64,000 nt of DNA from an uncultured Sphingomonadaceae bacterium. GTDB lineage: Bacteria; Pseudomonadota; Alphaproteobacteria; Sphingomonadales; Sphingomonadaceae. The stretch lies in NCBI GenBank assembly GCA_947489315.1, contig CANLCX010000001.1, positions 1,243,501 to 1,307,500 of the forward strand, written 5' to 3'. Shown here one piece after another: positions 29,048 to 38,067 of this stretch (position 1 is its first letter; each line of letters begins with the position of its first letter). Made by a program: the position numbers and the translations under genes. The notes below the pieces were generated by a model, which had not been told where the DNA came from, did no database searches, and saw only the letters and a program-made list of their open reading frames with translations.

Positions 29048-29428
29048 CTAGTGCCGGTGGATGCGGTGCAATCTATATTTTCCGCCATCCACGGCTTTAA
29101 ACATCCGCCCCACTTCCGGGTGCATTACGGGCTCTCCGCTATCATCTTCCAACAAATTTTGTTGGCTGACATAAGCGACATAACTGCTGTCGGCATTTTC
29201 AGCGAGAAGGTGATAAAAAGGTTGGTCTTTTGCCGGCTGCAGGTCTTTTGGAATGGCTTCGTACCACTCGTCGCTATTGGCGAAAACCGGATCAATATCA
29301 TAAATTACGCCGCGAAAATCGAACAGCCGATGTTTCACCACATCACCAATCGTAAAATTTGCGTCGAGGACGGAGGGAGTGCCCTTCGGTAACGGATTGG
29401 ATGAAGCAAGATGTTTGGTTTGGACCAT
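29048..29428 (-). CDS. hspQ: Heat shock protein HspQ (YccV-like)
   Basis: A 126-aa protein of the HspQ/hemimethylated-DNA-binding (YccV) family. Motifs: FTIGDVVKHRLFDFRGVIYDIDPVFANSDEWYEAIP, DQPFYHLLAENADSSYVAYVSQQNLLEDDSGEPVMHPEV. In enterics HspQ is a specificity-enhancing factor for Lon protease and binds hemimethylated oriC DNA. The N-terminal ~20 residues are an extension over E. coli HspQ (105 aa). It is convergent with the permease gene, with 14 bp between stops. Confidence 0.92.
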   Translation of the reverse strand: MVQTKHLASSNPLPKGTPSVLDANFTIGDVVKHRLFDFRGVIYDIDPVFANSDEWYEAIPKDLQPAKDQPFYHLLAENADSSYVAYVSQQNLLEDDSGEPVMHPEVGRMFKAVDGGKYRLHRIHRH

Positions 29429-29747
29429 GTTTACAATTTAGTCAGTTAACCGGCAGATGCAAGCACGCGCTAAATACCGATGCTTTATAGTTTCCAGCTT
29501 GGCAAATTTGCCGACGGAGTCTGTGCGCACTGAACGTTCGATACAGATGGTCTCTAAGGCTATGACTTCCATACTATTTTTCGCCCAGCTGAGCGGCACG
29601 AGAGCGGTGGTTTCGAAAACCATTCTGCGAACGATGATACTAATGTTTGGATTATCGCGAATACCGATACTGCGTAACGAATGAGAGCGTTGTAAAGGAT
29701 CGCCGGTGGGAAAGCGTCATGTGTACGCAGATGCAAAACAGGTGTCA
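29429..29747. other. Intergenic region hspQ-tRNA-Ser (~320 bp), no supported gene
   Basis: Holds the hspQ promoter side and the sequence downstream of the minus-strand tRNA. Short open frames exist on both strands (for example a 61-codon one at 29438-29623 on the minus strand), but none has a recognisable motif or a convincing RBS. No strong hairpin with a U-tract was found. Confidence 0.4.
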
Positions 29748-29837
29748 TGGAGGTGCGTGTCGGATTCGAACCGACGGTACCATCGCTGGCACACCGCATT
29801 TCGAGTGCGGCGCTTTCGACCACTCAGCCAACGCACC
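29748..29837 (-). tRNA. tRNA-Ser (anticodon CGA)
   Basis: Reverse strand folds as a class II tRNA. The 7-bp acceptor GGTGCGT/ACGCACC is followed by an encoded T-CCA end, then a D arm GCTGAGTGGTCGAAAGC. The anticodon stem CCGCA/TGCGG carries loop CTCGAAA with anticodon CGA, reading UCG. There is a long variable arm (GTGCCAGCGATGGTACC region) and a T arm GTCGG-TTCGAAT-CCGAC. The 90-nt length with CCA fits serine tRNAs. The discriminator base reads U rather than the common G. Confidence 0.93.
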
Positions 29838-30009
29838 TCATTGACGCGCCGCATCTAACGATCATAGCGAAGCCCTGCAACCCCGCGTTTTAAACTCTTT
29901 CATTTTCTGCCATTGGGCTGCCAATTTTGGCTGATATGATCCAAAAAGACAGTTGATTGATACGGTACGACCGACGACTATTAAAACCAGTTATGATCAA
30001 GGATTAGAA

Positions 30010-30534
30010 ATGGACCGATTGGCCATTGTTGCGGATAAGCTGGAATGCACCGAACTGGTGACCCGCGTTGCGCGTGCAATTGATCGATGTGATGCTGCTT
30101 TACTGAAGACGCTTTTTCACCCTGATGCCACCGATGATCATGGCATTTTCGCTGGATCTGCTGAGGAATTTATCGATTGGGTTATGCCCGTACTCGCTAC
30201 GATGAAACGCACGCAGCATATTATTGGGCAAGTGCTGATTGAGGTCGACGGTGATCATGCCGCAGGCGAGAGTTATTTTATCGCGCATCATGCCATGAGC
30301 GGGCCCGATGGAGATGTTCTCATGATCGCAGCGGGGCGTTATCTTGATCGTTTTGAGCGCAGAGATGGTTGTTGGAAAATTTTCCATCGGCATGCTGTAT
30401 ATGACTGGAGCAGCGAAACACCGTTGACCGATAAATATGATCGCGCCGAACCGGGGCCAATGGTGTTTGGCATGCGCGGCAGGGACGATGCATCATATTT
30501 CCATCTGGCTGGACGAGGCGTTCCTACATCCTGA
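30010..30534 (+). CDS. SnoaL-like / NTF2-fold protein
   Basis: A 174-aa protein of the SnoaL_4/NTF2-like superfamily: MDRLAIVADKLECTELVTRVARAIDRCDAALLKTLFHPDATDDHGIFAGSAEEFIDWV is the usual N-terminal helix-and-cone pattern, and RYLDRFERRDGCWKIFHRHAVYDWS the final beta strands. Such proteins include small dehydratases, isomerases and the beta subunits of ring-hydroxylating oxygenases. It ends 72 bp before a Rieske oxygenase alpha subunit on the same strand, so it may be the small subunit or act on the same substrate. Start placed at the ATG at 30010; a TTG 57 nt upstream is less likely. Confidence 0.82.
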   Translation: MDRLAIVADKLECTELVTRVARAIDRCDAALLKTLFHPDATDDHGIFAGSAEEFIDWVMPVLATMKRTQHIIGQVLIEVDGDHAAGESYFIAHHAMSGPDGDVLMIAAGRYLDRFERRDGCWKIFHRHAVYDWSSETPLTDKYDRAEPGPMVFGMRGRDDASYFHLAGRGVPTS

Positions 30535-30606
30535 GGTCGGATTTTAGGGTTTGTGAACGCGATAGGCTGCTTTGGCGACGACGAAAAATGCGAAGGAAAA
30601 TCGATT

Positions 30607-31944
30607 ATGGCTGACTATGATTCACACGATATGGACAGCAGATTGGCAGATGTTTCCAAACAACCCGAACCTGAGTTGCGGGGAACGCCCATCACACCGG
30701 ACCGCTATTTTTCCAAGGATTTTATGGAAAGAGAATGGGATACCATTTGGACGCGCACTTGGCAGATAGCGGGCTTGGATCGTGAGCTGGTAAAGACCGG
30801 CGATTTCATTACCACTTCATTGGGCAAAGAGCAGATTTTATGCGCCCGTAGCGATGATGGCAAAATTCGCGCCTTTTACAATGTATGCCAACATCGTGGA
30901 TTGCAGCTCATGTCGGAACCTTCCGGCAATACGCGGCGGTTCACTTGCCCCTATCATGGCTGGGCCTATGATCTTAGCGGGGAGTTGAAAGCAGTACCGG
31001 ATGAAGCCGATTATCCCCAAGGAAGTCCGTGCGGAAAATTGAATCTAGTGGAAATTCCATGCGAAAGCTGGGCGGGATTTGTCTGGTTTAATATGGACGA
31101 AAACTGTGTGTCATTGAGAGAGTTTCTGGGTCCGATTGCGGACCAGATAGATTCTTATCCGATGGAAGAAATGCGGCGCACACATTGGGTTACTATTGAA
31201 GGCGATTTTAACTGGAAGTTGGTGCAAGATAATTTCAGTGAATCCTACCATGTGCCATTTGTTCATCCGAGTTCAAAATTCGTGATCGAATATAGCCATC
31301 ACCACTGTCAGTTTGATCATTTTCCCCAAGGGCATTGCCGGATGTTTATGCCAGGTGCTGGCCCCGCGGAATCAATCAAGGGTGGCGAGAAAGAAACGAT
31401 TGAATCATTGAGCGAAGAGTTGAAACTTTGGGAGTTAAATCCAGACGATTATCGTGGTGGCAAGACGCGAAACATTCGCAAGGATTTACAGCGCCAGAAA
31501 AGAAAGCTTGGTGCGTCGAAGGGCTATGACTTTTCAACCTATCATGATGACCAGCTGACCGATAATTGGCACTACACGATATTCCCAAATCTATCATTTA
31601 GTTTGAAACCGGATGGCAACATCTGGCTGCGTGCAAGGCCGCATGAGACAGACCCAGAAAAATGCTATTTTGATATGTGGTATATGACGCTCTTTCCCAA
31701 GGACGAGACGGAATATTATTCTTGGGTGATGCGGGAATTTGTCGGAATAGATACGCCGGTTGAACATGTGCAAGGCAAGGCCGGCGAGATTTCCGCTGGT
31801 CCGGCCATTGATGAGGATCTTGAGATTTGGCCGCTGCAGCAGCGCGGTCTGCATTCTCGAGGCTACAAACGTGACTATCTTGCAGGTCAAGAGAGCAGGA
31901 TGCGTTATTTTCATGAAACACTGGAAGACTGGATGGCACGTTAG
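30607..31944 (+). CDS. Rieske aromatic ring-hydroxylating oxygenase, alpha subunit
   Basis: A 445-aa oxygenase. The Rieske [2Fe-2S] motif is Cys94-x-His96 ... Cys114-x2-His117 (NVCQHRG, CPYHGW). The catalytic domain has the mononuclear-iron ligands in QDNFSESYHVPFVHP (bridging Asp, two His) and the C-terminal Asp in IDEDLEIWPLQQRGLHS. RBS GAAGGAAAA precedes the ATG at 30607; a GTG at 30553 is an in-frame alternative. No ferredoxin or reductase gene is adjacent. The substrate cannot be told from sequence; candidates include aromatic acids, amines or steroid-like compounds. Confidence 0.9.
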   Translation: MADYDSHDMDSRLADVSKQPEPELRGTPITPDRYFSKDFMEREWDTIWTRTWQIAGLDRELVKTGDFITTSLGKEQILCARSDDGKIRAFYNVCQHRGLQLMSEPSGNTRRFTCPYHGWAYDLSGELKAVPDEADYPQGSPCGKLNLVEIPCESWAGFVWFNMDENCVSLREFLGPIADQIDSYPMEEMRRTHWVTIEGDFNWKLVQDNFSESYHVPFVHPSSKFVIEYSHHHCQFDHFPQGHCRMFMPGAGPAESIKGGEKETIESLSEELKLWELNPDDYRGGKTRNIRKDLQRQKRKLGASKGYDFSTYHDDQLTDNWHYTIFPNLSFSLKPDGNIWLRARPHETDPEKCYFDMWYMTLFPKDETEYYSWVMREFVGIDTPVEHVQGKAGEISAGPAIDEDLEIWPLQQRGLHSRGYKRDYLAGQESRMRYFHETLEDWMAR

Positions 31945-31980
31945 CTTCGAGTGTAACTTTGTTTCGCAGACGTTGTTAAA

Positions 31981-34599
31981 TCAACCAGCTTTACGTTTTA
32001 GTGCAGTGTTTGAAAATGGAATGACCGCTGGTGCTTCGTTAGCGCTAACTACCGGCTTGGAGACCGATTGAGTCGGCCGCGAAAACAGATAGCCCTGTAA
32101 TTGTGTACAACCAAGGTCGCGCATCACGTCCATTTCTCTTATTTTCTCAATACCTTCGGCGGTTGTTTTCATGCCCAATTCTTCCGCCATCGATACAATG
32201 GCTCGGATAATCGCCAAGCTTTCCGTTGATCCTTGTGTTGCAGATTTCACAAAGCTTCGGTCGATTTTGATGGTCGAAAAACTGGCGCGGCGTAGATAGC
32301 CGAGTGAGGAATAGCCGGTCCCGAAATCGTCCAAAACAAGATTTATACCTAGTGACCGGAGATTTTCTAGTGTCGCGTCGGTTTTTTCATGATTATCGAG
32401 AAATACGCTCTCGGTTACTTCCAGTTCGAGGCGCTCAGGGCTTAGGCCACTGGCGGCTAGTGCTCCGATTATGCTGTTGGCCAAGCCACCGCCTTCAACC
32501 TGGAGTGCGGAAACATTAACCGAAAGCCGCACGTGATCAGGCCAGCTTTTTGCCTGGGCGCAGGCAGTCCGTAATACCCAGTTGCCAATATTGCCGATTA
32601 ATCGCGCTTCTTCGGCAATCGGAATGAAAATAGCAGGAGAAATCTCTCCACGCGTCGGATGATTCCATCGCAATAAAGCTTCGTAGCCGATGATTTCTTC
32701 GCTGTTCGCGTCGACAATAGATTGATAGGCAATTGATAAGTCGCCATTTTCTAGTGCACCACGGAGATCGTTTTCCAGAATGTGCCGCTCATCAGCTTCA
32801 ACCTGCATGAACTGCTTATAACGGACGCACTGGCCGCGGCCTGAATCTTTGCCATGATAGAGCGCCAGGTCTGCACAGCGAGTCAGCGTCTGAACATCGT
32901 CGCCATCTAGCGGGCCGACAGCAAAGCCGATTGTAGCACCGATATTAACGGACGTTCCATCGATCGAATGTGTACCACAGAGATCCTCAATTACTTTTTG
33001 ACCCAGCTTTTCAATTTCATGGTCGCTCTCGATGTTCGGGATCACAAGCGCAAATTCATCACCGCCTAGACGCACCGCATGAAGTTTGTCGCCAGCAGCT
33101 TGTTTGAGATGCTCTGCAACATGGCAAAGAAGGTTATCGCCGATATTATGGCCAAGTGTATCATTCACGGTTTTGAAGCGGTCGAGATCGATTAACATGA
33201 CGGCGCAACGATCACCGTTTTCGTTTGCGCTAACAAGTGCATCGGATAGTAAATCCCGGAAGTAACGGCGATTTGCCAGGCCGGTTAACAGATCATGACG
33301 GGCGGCGTGTGATAGCTTTGCATTGGCCGCGCTAATAGCTTTTCGTCTGCGGCGGACGGATACTATCGTGAAAAACAACGCGCCGATAACCGCAAATGCC
33401 ACAACCAACACCAAACTTGTATAGCGCAAGATTGTGCGTGATTTAGCTAGCATTAAATCGCGCTGTGCTTGTTTTGCTTCCAGTTTGGAAATTTCCAGTT
33501 CGCGATTGGCGTCATCAAACTGCGCCGCCAGCAACGCTGAATTGGTCGATGCGGCTAGTTCTCGGCCGTTATCGTCGAGGCGTTTAAATGCGCTAAGGTG
33601 TTGGAGTGCTTCCTTATAACGCCCGAGCGCGTTGAACACTTGATAGGCTGTTGAATGATAGTCTCGGTAAGACATTGTCGAGCTTTGCAGATCGACGCCT
33701 TTAAACGCTTTGAGCACATAGCGTTCAGCTGCCGGAAGGCGGTTGGCGGCTAGCGCGATTTGTGCTCGCGTGCCCCATAGGAAGGGTTCCCAGTCGGTTG
33801 CTCCCGACTGTGCAATGCTTAGCCCGGACAATGTGGTCTTCTCGGCTTTTTTGAGATCGCCTTGAGAATATTGGGCAAAAGCCAGATTGGTCAATATCCG
33901 CGTTTCCAGAAGAGGGCTGTCCATCTCTTTCGCAACATTCAGGGCTTCAGCATATTCCATTTCCGCTTCGCCAAATTTACCCATATCCCTGAGGGCGTTG
34001 CCACGGTTATTGTGGGAGGACAGATTAAGTGCCGGATCGTCTGCATAGACTGATTTGGCTTGATCATAATAGTCCAGCACCCGTGGATAATCACGCGCTT
34101 CATAGTAAATCGACCCGATATTATGCAATATGATCGCCTGGCTACGTTTTTGATCTAGCTTTTCATAAATACGATATGCGTCGTAAAGCATGGCCAAGGC
34201 CTGCTCCACTCGACCAGTTTGCTTGGCGATTGCGGCTGAGGATTTTAGCAAATCCGCATTTAATTTAGTGTTGGGAGCAACCCGTTTTACCGTCTTAAGT
34301 GCGCTGGCAATAACCGGCGTTGCCTGTTTAGGTTTGTTCAATCGCGTAAGGGCTTCGCCTTCAAGCCATTGGCTAGTTGCAATGGCTAAGGCCGCTTCCG
34401 TTTTAGGCATCGCATTGGCAATCATCGCTGCTTTACGAGCCGATTTTAATGCAGTGCCAGGATCTGACATCATCGAAGATTTGGTATCTGCGATTTGCGC
34501 TTCAAATGCAGACGGTGCCGGTTCCGTTTGCGCATAGGCAAATGGAACGTTGCAAGCGGAGCTCAGCAACAATGCTGCTATTGTCTTTTTCCCCAACAT
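31981..34599 (-). CDS. TPR-GGDEF-EAL protein, membrane-bound cyclic-di-GMP enzyme
   Basis: An 872-aa signalling protein. It has a signal sequence (TIAALLLSSACNVPFAYA), then a periplasmic helical array of tetratricopeptide-like repeats (about residues 60-390, e.g. ILHNIGSIYYEARDYPRVLDYYDQA). One membrane helix lies near 400-420 (TSLVLVVAFAVIGALFF), followed by GGDEF and EAL domains. The GGDEF site (RLGGDEFALV) and the EAL residues (YEALLRW, DDFGTGYSSLGYL) are intact, so either synthesis or hydrolysis of cyclic-di-GMP is possible. Start placed at the ATG at 34599 (RBS GCGGGGG); a TTG at 34617 is less likely. It lies downstream of the S8 protease gene on the same strand. Confidence 0.92.
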   Translation of the reverse strand: MLGKKTIAALLLSSACNVPFAYAQTEPAPSAFEAQIADTKSSMMSDPGTALKSARKAAMIANAMPKTEAALAIATSQWLEGEALTRLNKPKQATPVIASALKTVKRVAPNTKLNADLLKSSAAIAKQTGRVEQALAMLYDAYRIYEKLDQKRSQAIILHNIGSIYYEARDYPRVLDYYDQAKSVYADDPALNLSSHNNRGNALRDMGKFGEAEMEYAEALNVAKEMDSPLLETRILTNLAFAQYSQGDLKKAEKTTLSGLSIAQSGATDWEPFLWGTRAQIALAANRLPAAERYVLKAFKGVDLQSSTMSYRDYHSTAYQVFNALGRYKEALQHLSAFKRLDDNGRELAASTNSALLAAQFDDANRELEISKLEAKQAQRDLMLAKSRTILRYTSLVLVVAFAVIGALFFTIVSVRRRRKAISAANAKLSHAARHDLLTGLANRRYFRDLLSDALVSANENGDRCAVMLIDLDRFKTVNDTLGHNIGDNLLCHVAEHLKQAAGDKLHAVRLGGDEFALVIPNIESDHEIEKLGQKVIEDLCGTHSIDGTSVNIGATIGFAVGPLDGDDVQTLTRCADLALYHGKDSGRGQCVRYKQFMQVEADERHILENDLRGALENGDLSIAYQSIVDANSEEIIGYEALLRWNHPTRGEISPAIFIPIAEEARLIGNIGNWVLRTACAQAKSWPDHVRLSVNVSALQVEGGGLANSIIGALAASGLSPERLELEVTESVFLDNHEKTDATLENLRSLGINLVLDDFGTGYSSLGYLRRASFSTIKIDRSFVKSATQGSTESLAIIRAIVSMAEELGMKTTAEGIEKIREMDVMRDLGCTQLQGYLFSRPTQSVSKPVVSANEAPAVIPFSNTALKRKAG

Positions 34600-34669
34600 A
34601 AGCCCCCGCTTTCGCAAATTAACGAACTAGGGGTGAATATGGTTACCCATTGCATCCCTAGTAAATCAT

Positions 34670-37600
34670 TTAGAATGGGACACTTAGCACGCCACCTGCT
34701 ATTATTTCGTTAACGTTGTTTCGGGCCGAAGCATCATATTGCGCACGTCCGAAGAAGGATAGTTCACCGCCGCCCATGAAGGGAGTGGCATAGAGGAATT
34801 CCCCAGTGAACCGGCGGCTTTTGTCCGCAATGCTAAAGTCGCGCGTTACAGAGCCTATTTCACCGGTTGAGCGGTCTATGACCTCAACTGCGCTATATTC
34901 GAGCGTACCATTTTCTACGTGCAGTGGCTGCGTGAAAGAAACCCGCAAACGGTCATCTTTGCCCATCAATCCCTGCTTACCGATTGAGAAAGCATAAGCC
35001 GAACTTCTTACATTTCCGTTTGTACGCAAATTTTGATCAGTACCACCATTGGACTTGGTCATGGCAGCCGTTGCTGATGCAGCGATGTTTATGCCATGTG
35101 GCAGATCGAAACTAGCGCCCACGGTCATTGTTCTGCTGTTCGAACCATGCCGCAGGTCGTTATCAAGAGCTGACTGCACCCCAAGTAACCCGTCTTTTTC
35201 GTTCAACGAGGCAAAGCTGACACTTATCGTTGCAGCTTTTAGAGGCTTATGAGTCATGCGGAGGTTGAAAGCGCTGGCCTGATAGTCTTTTGCACCGCGA
35301 AGTTGATTACGTTCAGCATCAGTCAGTGCTTGGTTTTCCGAATGATCCAGGCGTCGATTGGTCAAACCAAATGCAACTGTCGTGTTTTTGGCGATCGCAA
35401 ATTCGGCGTCAAGAAATCCACCGCCAGAGGCAAGGCCCAGTACCGGATTCAAACCGCCGGTTGCGGTATCATAATCCGATGTCAGACCGAAAGACTGCTG
35501 ACCAAGTAAAGCAACGGCACCTTGCCCATAGCCTGCGTTAAAGGAGAATTGGCCAGCTGCGTCGCCAAACTTGACGGCGCTGTGCGGCAATTCGCCCTGA
35601 CGGCCATTGGTAAGATAGCGAGTAGGGTTGCTTGCTGAGATTGCAAAATTCCAACCTTCCCGTTTCGGGCTGGCATAGCTGGCAATATCAGTAAATCCGT
35701 CGGTTCCGCTAATATGGGCTGGACCATTATTCCAATCAACAAAGCGATCAGTAATATATGATTGAAAATATTCACTGGAGCCTGTGACACTTGATTTTTG
35801 GCCTATAAGTTGACCTGAAAAAGGTACAACAAAGTCGCGATATGTATCCCCAATGTTCTCAAACATCGTCAGAAAAACGCCGTCTGCGTTCCAGGTTTCT
35901 CCGATACCACCGGCTCGGATTTCGTCTGAAGTGCGTGTTGTCAATCTACCAAAGCGATATTCACGGATCTCTAGAGTCGCGAAATCCAATGGGGACTGCG
36001 ATGCTTCCACATCCAGTAAACCAACTCCGTAAACATCATCGATGCCAGGTGCGCCCAAATCTTGAGCAGAATCGAGAATGATACTCACCGATTCTTCGGG
36101 GTGCTGAGCAAGCCAAGGCCAGCGGTCATGCAGCAAGGTAATCGCGCCTGATACCAACGGAGCCGCGAAAGACGTTCCAGACCGACGTGTGACACCGCCT
36201 TCACCATCGGCCAGCAAGATAAGCTCGCCTGGAGCTACTATGAACCGGTCACGAAGATAGGCATTGTCTTTGCAAACGCCATTTTCGAGCAGACAGGTCG
36301 AACCTGGACGGTTCGATATGCTAGAGATATTACCTAGTGGATCAATCGAGCCCACGACAATCAAGCCGTTGTCTTTCACGGCTTGCCACTCAATGTCCTG
36401 CGTTTGAGTCAGACCGTCATTGCCAGCTGCGATGACGAAAACAGTATTTTTGCTGCTTCCCGCTACATCATTAAAAACATTGTTCCATTCAGGGTGCAAT
36501 GTCCAACCCGAGACACCTAGCGACATGTTAATGACGCTGGCATTTGCGCTTTTGAGCGAAACTATTCCGTCGCGAATGTCATCCCATGAGGCACTTCCCG
36601 TATGATCAAAAGGGTTATAAGTCGCTACCGAAGCGTTAGGCGCGATACCCATTACGCCGCGACCGTCATGATCGGCAATCAAGAGACTGGCAACGCCTGT
36701 TCCGTGCCCGCCAACATGAGCTTGATAGCCCCCAGAATGGAAGACATTGCCTTCCAAGTCGGGATCGTTGACGATAGAAGAGTCCAAAATACCGATGACG
36801 CTATCAGCGCCGCTGCCCTGAATTTTTGTGAGTTCCGGTGTCCAATTGATGGTTCTCATCCAATGATCAACATGATCACGGCCGCTATATTCCATCAGGC
36901 CATCATACCACTCGGTTACCAACTGCGCGCGTTGTCCCTGCGTCAAGTTAATCAATCCGACTGGATTATTGGCTGAGACACCATATTTGGCAAGCAGAGG
37001 GGTTAGAAAACTAGACCTAGTAGACGAGCCTTCTCTGGCTACGACCGCATCATTCCAAACATCCTCAGAATGGCTTATGAGGAGATTGCTCAACGTTTGA
37101 ATTTGTTGGTATCTGGCAGACGAAAGCCCCTGATTCTGGATTTCATTCACCAGAAGATTTACTTCTCTCCAATTCGAACCAAATTCGTGCCAGAATGAGT
37201 TTATCTCTAAATAACTTGGCAGTACAACGCCGCTTAACGGATCGGTTTGCCCTTGGAACGGGTCGATATTGCCGTAAAAAGGGTCCACGTTGCCCGCAAA
37301 CGGATCAACATTGCCCGCGAACGGATCTAGATTGCCGCCAAATGGATCAATGGCGCCCCAGAGCGCTCTGATTTCCCCGTGGAATGGATTTAGATTTCCT
37401 GAGAAAGGATCGATATTGCCTTCAAACGGATTAATATTACCAGCGAAAGGGTCAATCGAGCCGCTAAACGGATCTAGTGAACCCGAGAAGGGATCGATGC
37501 TACCGGAGAAAGGATCAATGCTGCCGCCCATGGGAACAATCGGCCGTAGATCCTGATCTGCAGAAGGAGCAGGGCTTTGCGCCTGCACGTTTGCGTCAGC

Positions 37601-37714
37601 AGTCGGCGCTTCCACGGCGGGATCGATGGTCTGCGCCAAAGATGGCACAGCCGTTCCGAATATGATCGTTGCAATAGCCAATTTGCTAGAGCGATAGTTT
37701 GATGGTCGTTTCAT
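34670..37714 (-). CDS. S8 (subtilisin-like) serine protease with N-terminal heptad repeats and C-terminal outer-membrane region
   Basis: A 1014-aa exported protease. A signal peptide (LAIATIIFGTAVPSLA) and an Ala/Pro-rich linker precede 14 tandem heptads of the form [S/N]-[I/L/V]-[D/N]-P-F-x-G. A ~120-residue helical region follows, then the subtilisin domain with the complete catalytic triad: Asp in GILDSSI, His in GGHGTGVASL, Ser in SGTSFAAPLVSG (about residues 309, 337 and 514). The C-terminal ~400 residues are beta-rich and end in VLSVPF, with a terminal Phe as in outer-membrane barrels, so an autotransporter is likely. Start chosen at the ATG at 37714 (RBS GGGGAA); a GTG lies 15 nt upstream. 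Confidence 0.88.
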   Translation of the reverse strand: MKRPSNYRSSKLAIATIIFGTAVPSLAQTIDPAVEAPTADANVQAQSPAPSADQDLRPIVPMGGSIDPFSGSIDPFSGSLDPFSGSIDPFAGNINPFEGNIDPFSGNLNPFHGEIRALWGAIDPFGGNLDPFAGNVDPFAGNVDPFYGNIDPFQGQTDPLSGVVLPSYLEINSFWHEFGSNWREVNLLVNEIQNQGLSSARYQQIQTLSNLLISHSEDVWNDAVVAREGSSTRSSFLTPLLAKYGVSANNPVGLINLTQGQRAQLVTEWYDGLMEYSGRDHVDHWMRTINWTPELTKIQGSGADSVIGILDSSIVNDPDLEGNVFHSGGYQAHVGGHGTGVASLLIADHDGRGVMGIAPNASVATYNPFDHTGSASWDDIRDGIVSLKSANASVINMSLGVSGWTLHPEWNNVFNDVAGSSKNTVFVIAAGNDGLTQTQDIEWQAVKDNGLIVVGSIDPLGNISSISNRPGSTCLLENGVCKDNAYLRDRFIVAPGELILLADGEGGVTRRSGTSFAAPLVSGAITLLHDRWPWLAQHPEESVSIILDSAQDLGAPGIDDVYGVGLLDVEASQSPLDFATLEIREYRFGRLTTRTSDEIRAGGIGETWNADGVFLTMFENIGDTYRDFVVPFSGQLIGQKSSVTGSSEYFQSYITDRFVDWNNGPAHISGTDGFTDIASYASPKREGWNFAISASNPTRYLTNGRQGELPHSAVKFGDAAGQFSFNAGYGQGAVALLGQQSFGLTSDYDTATGGLNPVLGLASGGGFLDAEFAIAKNTTVAFGLTNRRLDHSENQALTDAERNQLRGAKDYQASAFNLRMTHKPLKAATISVSFASLNEKDGLLGVQSALDNDLRHGSNSRTMTVGASFDLPHGINIAASATAAMTKSNGGTDQNLRTNGNVRSSAYAFSIGKQGLMGKDDRLRVSFTQPLHVENGTLEYSAVEVIDRSTGEIGSVTRDFSIADKSRRFTGEFLYATPFMGGGELSFFGRAQYDASARNNVNEIIAGGVLSVPF
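37229..37522 (-). repeat. 14 tandem 21-nt repeats encoding DPF heptads
   Basis: The coding strand repeats a 21-nt unit 14 times without interruption. Twelve units keep the PF core; unit 8 reads EIRALWG and unit 14 reads QTDPLSG. The bases have diverged at third positions while the D/N-P-F and terminal Gly are kept, which implies selection on the peptide rather than recent slippage. Confidence 0.9.
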
Positions 37715-38067
37715 TTGTTCCCCGTTCACCCACGAACTTATAATGAATGAAATAGGGGTCAGTTGTTAACCAGCGCGCAAAAAGATGGATTAATAACAAT
37801 GTAACCAAAGAAGGGCGCAGATTTCCGGTCGGTTTTTTTAGCCGAGACACAAAATTGATGCCTCTAACGTTAAGATTTTGCACAATTTTGTGAATTCAGA
37901 CCATGATTCTGGTCCAAATTGTTAAAGACTTTCACTGCTTCAAATCTGGACATGCCAGTAATATGAGTGGCCTATTATCTCTCAAGCCCAATAAAGACTG
38001 TGAAACGCAGCATTTTTTTGGCAGGATAGCATAGGGCCAACTAGGCCAGAGTGATTTGAGGGACAAT
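37715..38067. promoter_or_regulatory. Divergent intergenic region between S8 protease and lipid cluster (~350 bp)
   Basis: No gene is supported here. It must contain the outward promoters for the S8 protease (minus) and for the HAD/PlsC gene that opens the lipid cluster (plus). Visible items are AT-rich stretches, GTTAACC near 37764 (a CtrA-like half site at best) and a small inverted repeat GACCA-TGATTC-TGGTC at 37899-37914. The last bases TTTGAGGGACAAT provide the RBS of the plus-strand gene. No promoter can be placed with confidence. Confidence 0.5.

Noticed and set aside
29438..29623. Possible 61-aa protein upstream of hspQ
   Set aside because: No RBS, motif or recognised homologue; left as intergenic.
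37229..37522. CRISPR-like or VNTR reading of the 21-nt tandem repeat
   Set aside because: The units are contiguous without spacers and lie in frame inside a protease gene; third-base divergence shows protein-level conservation.
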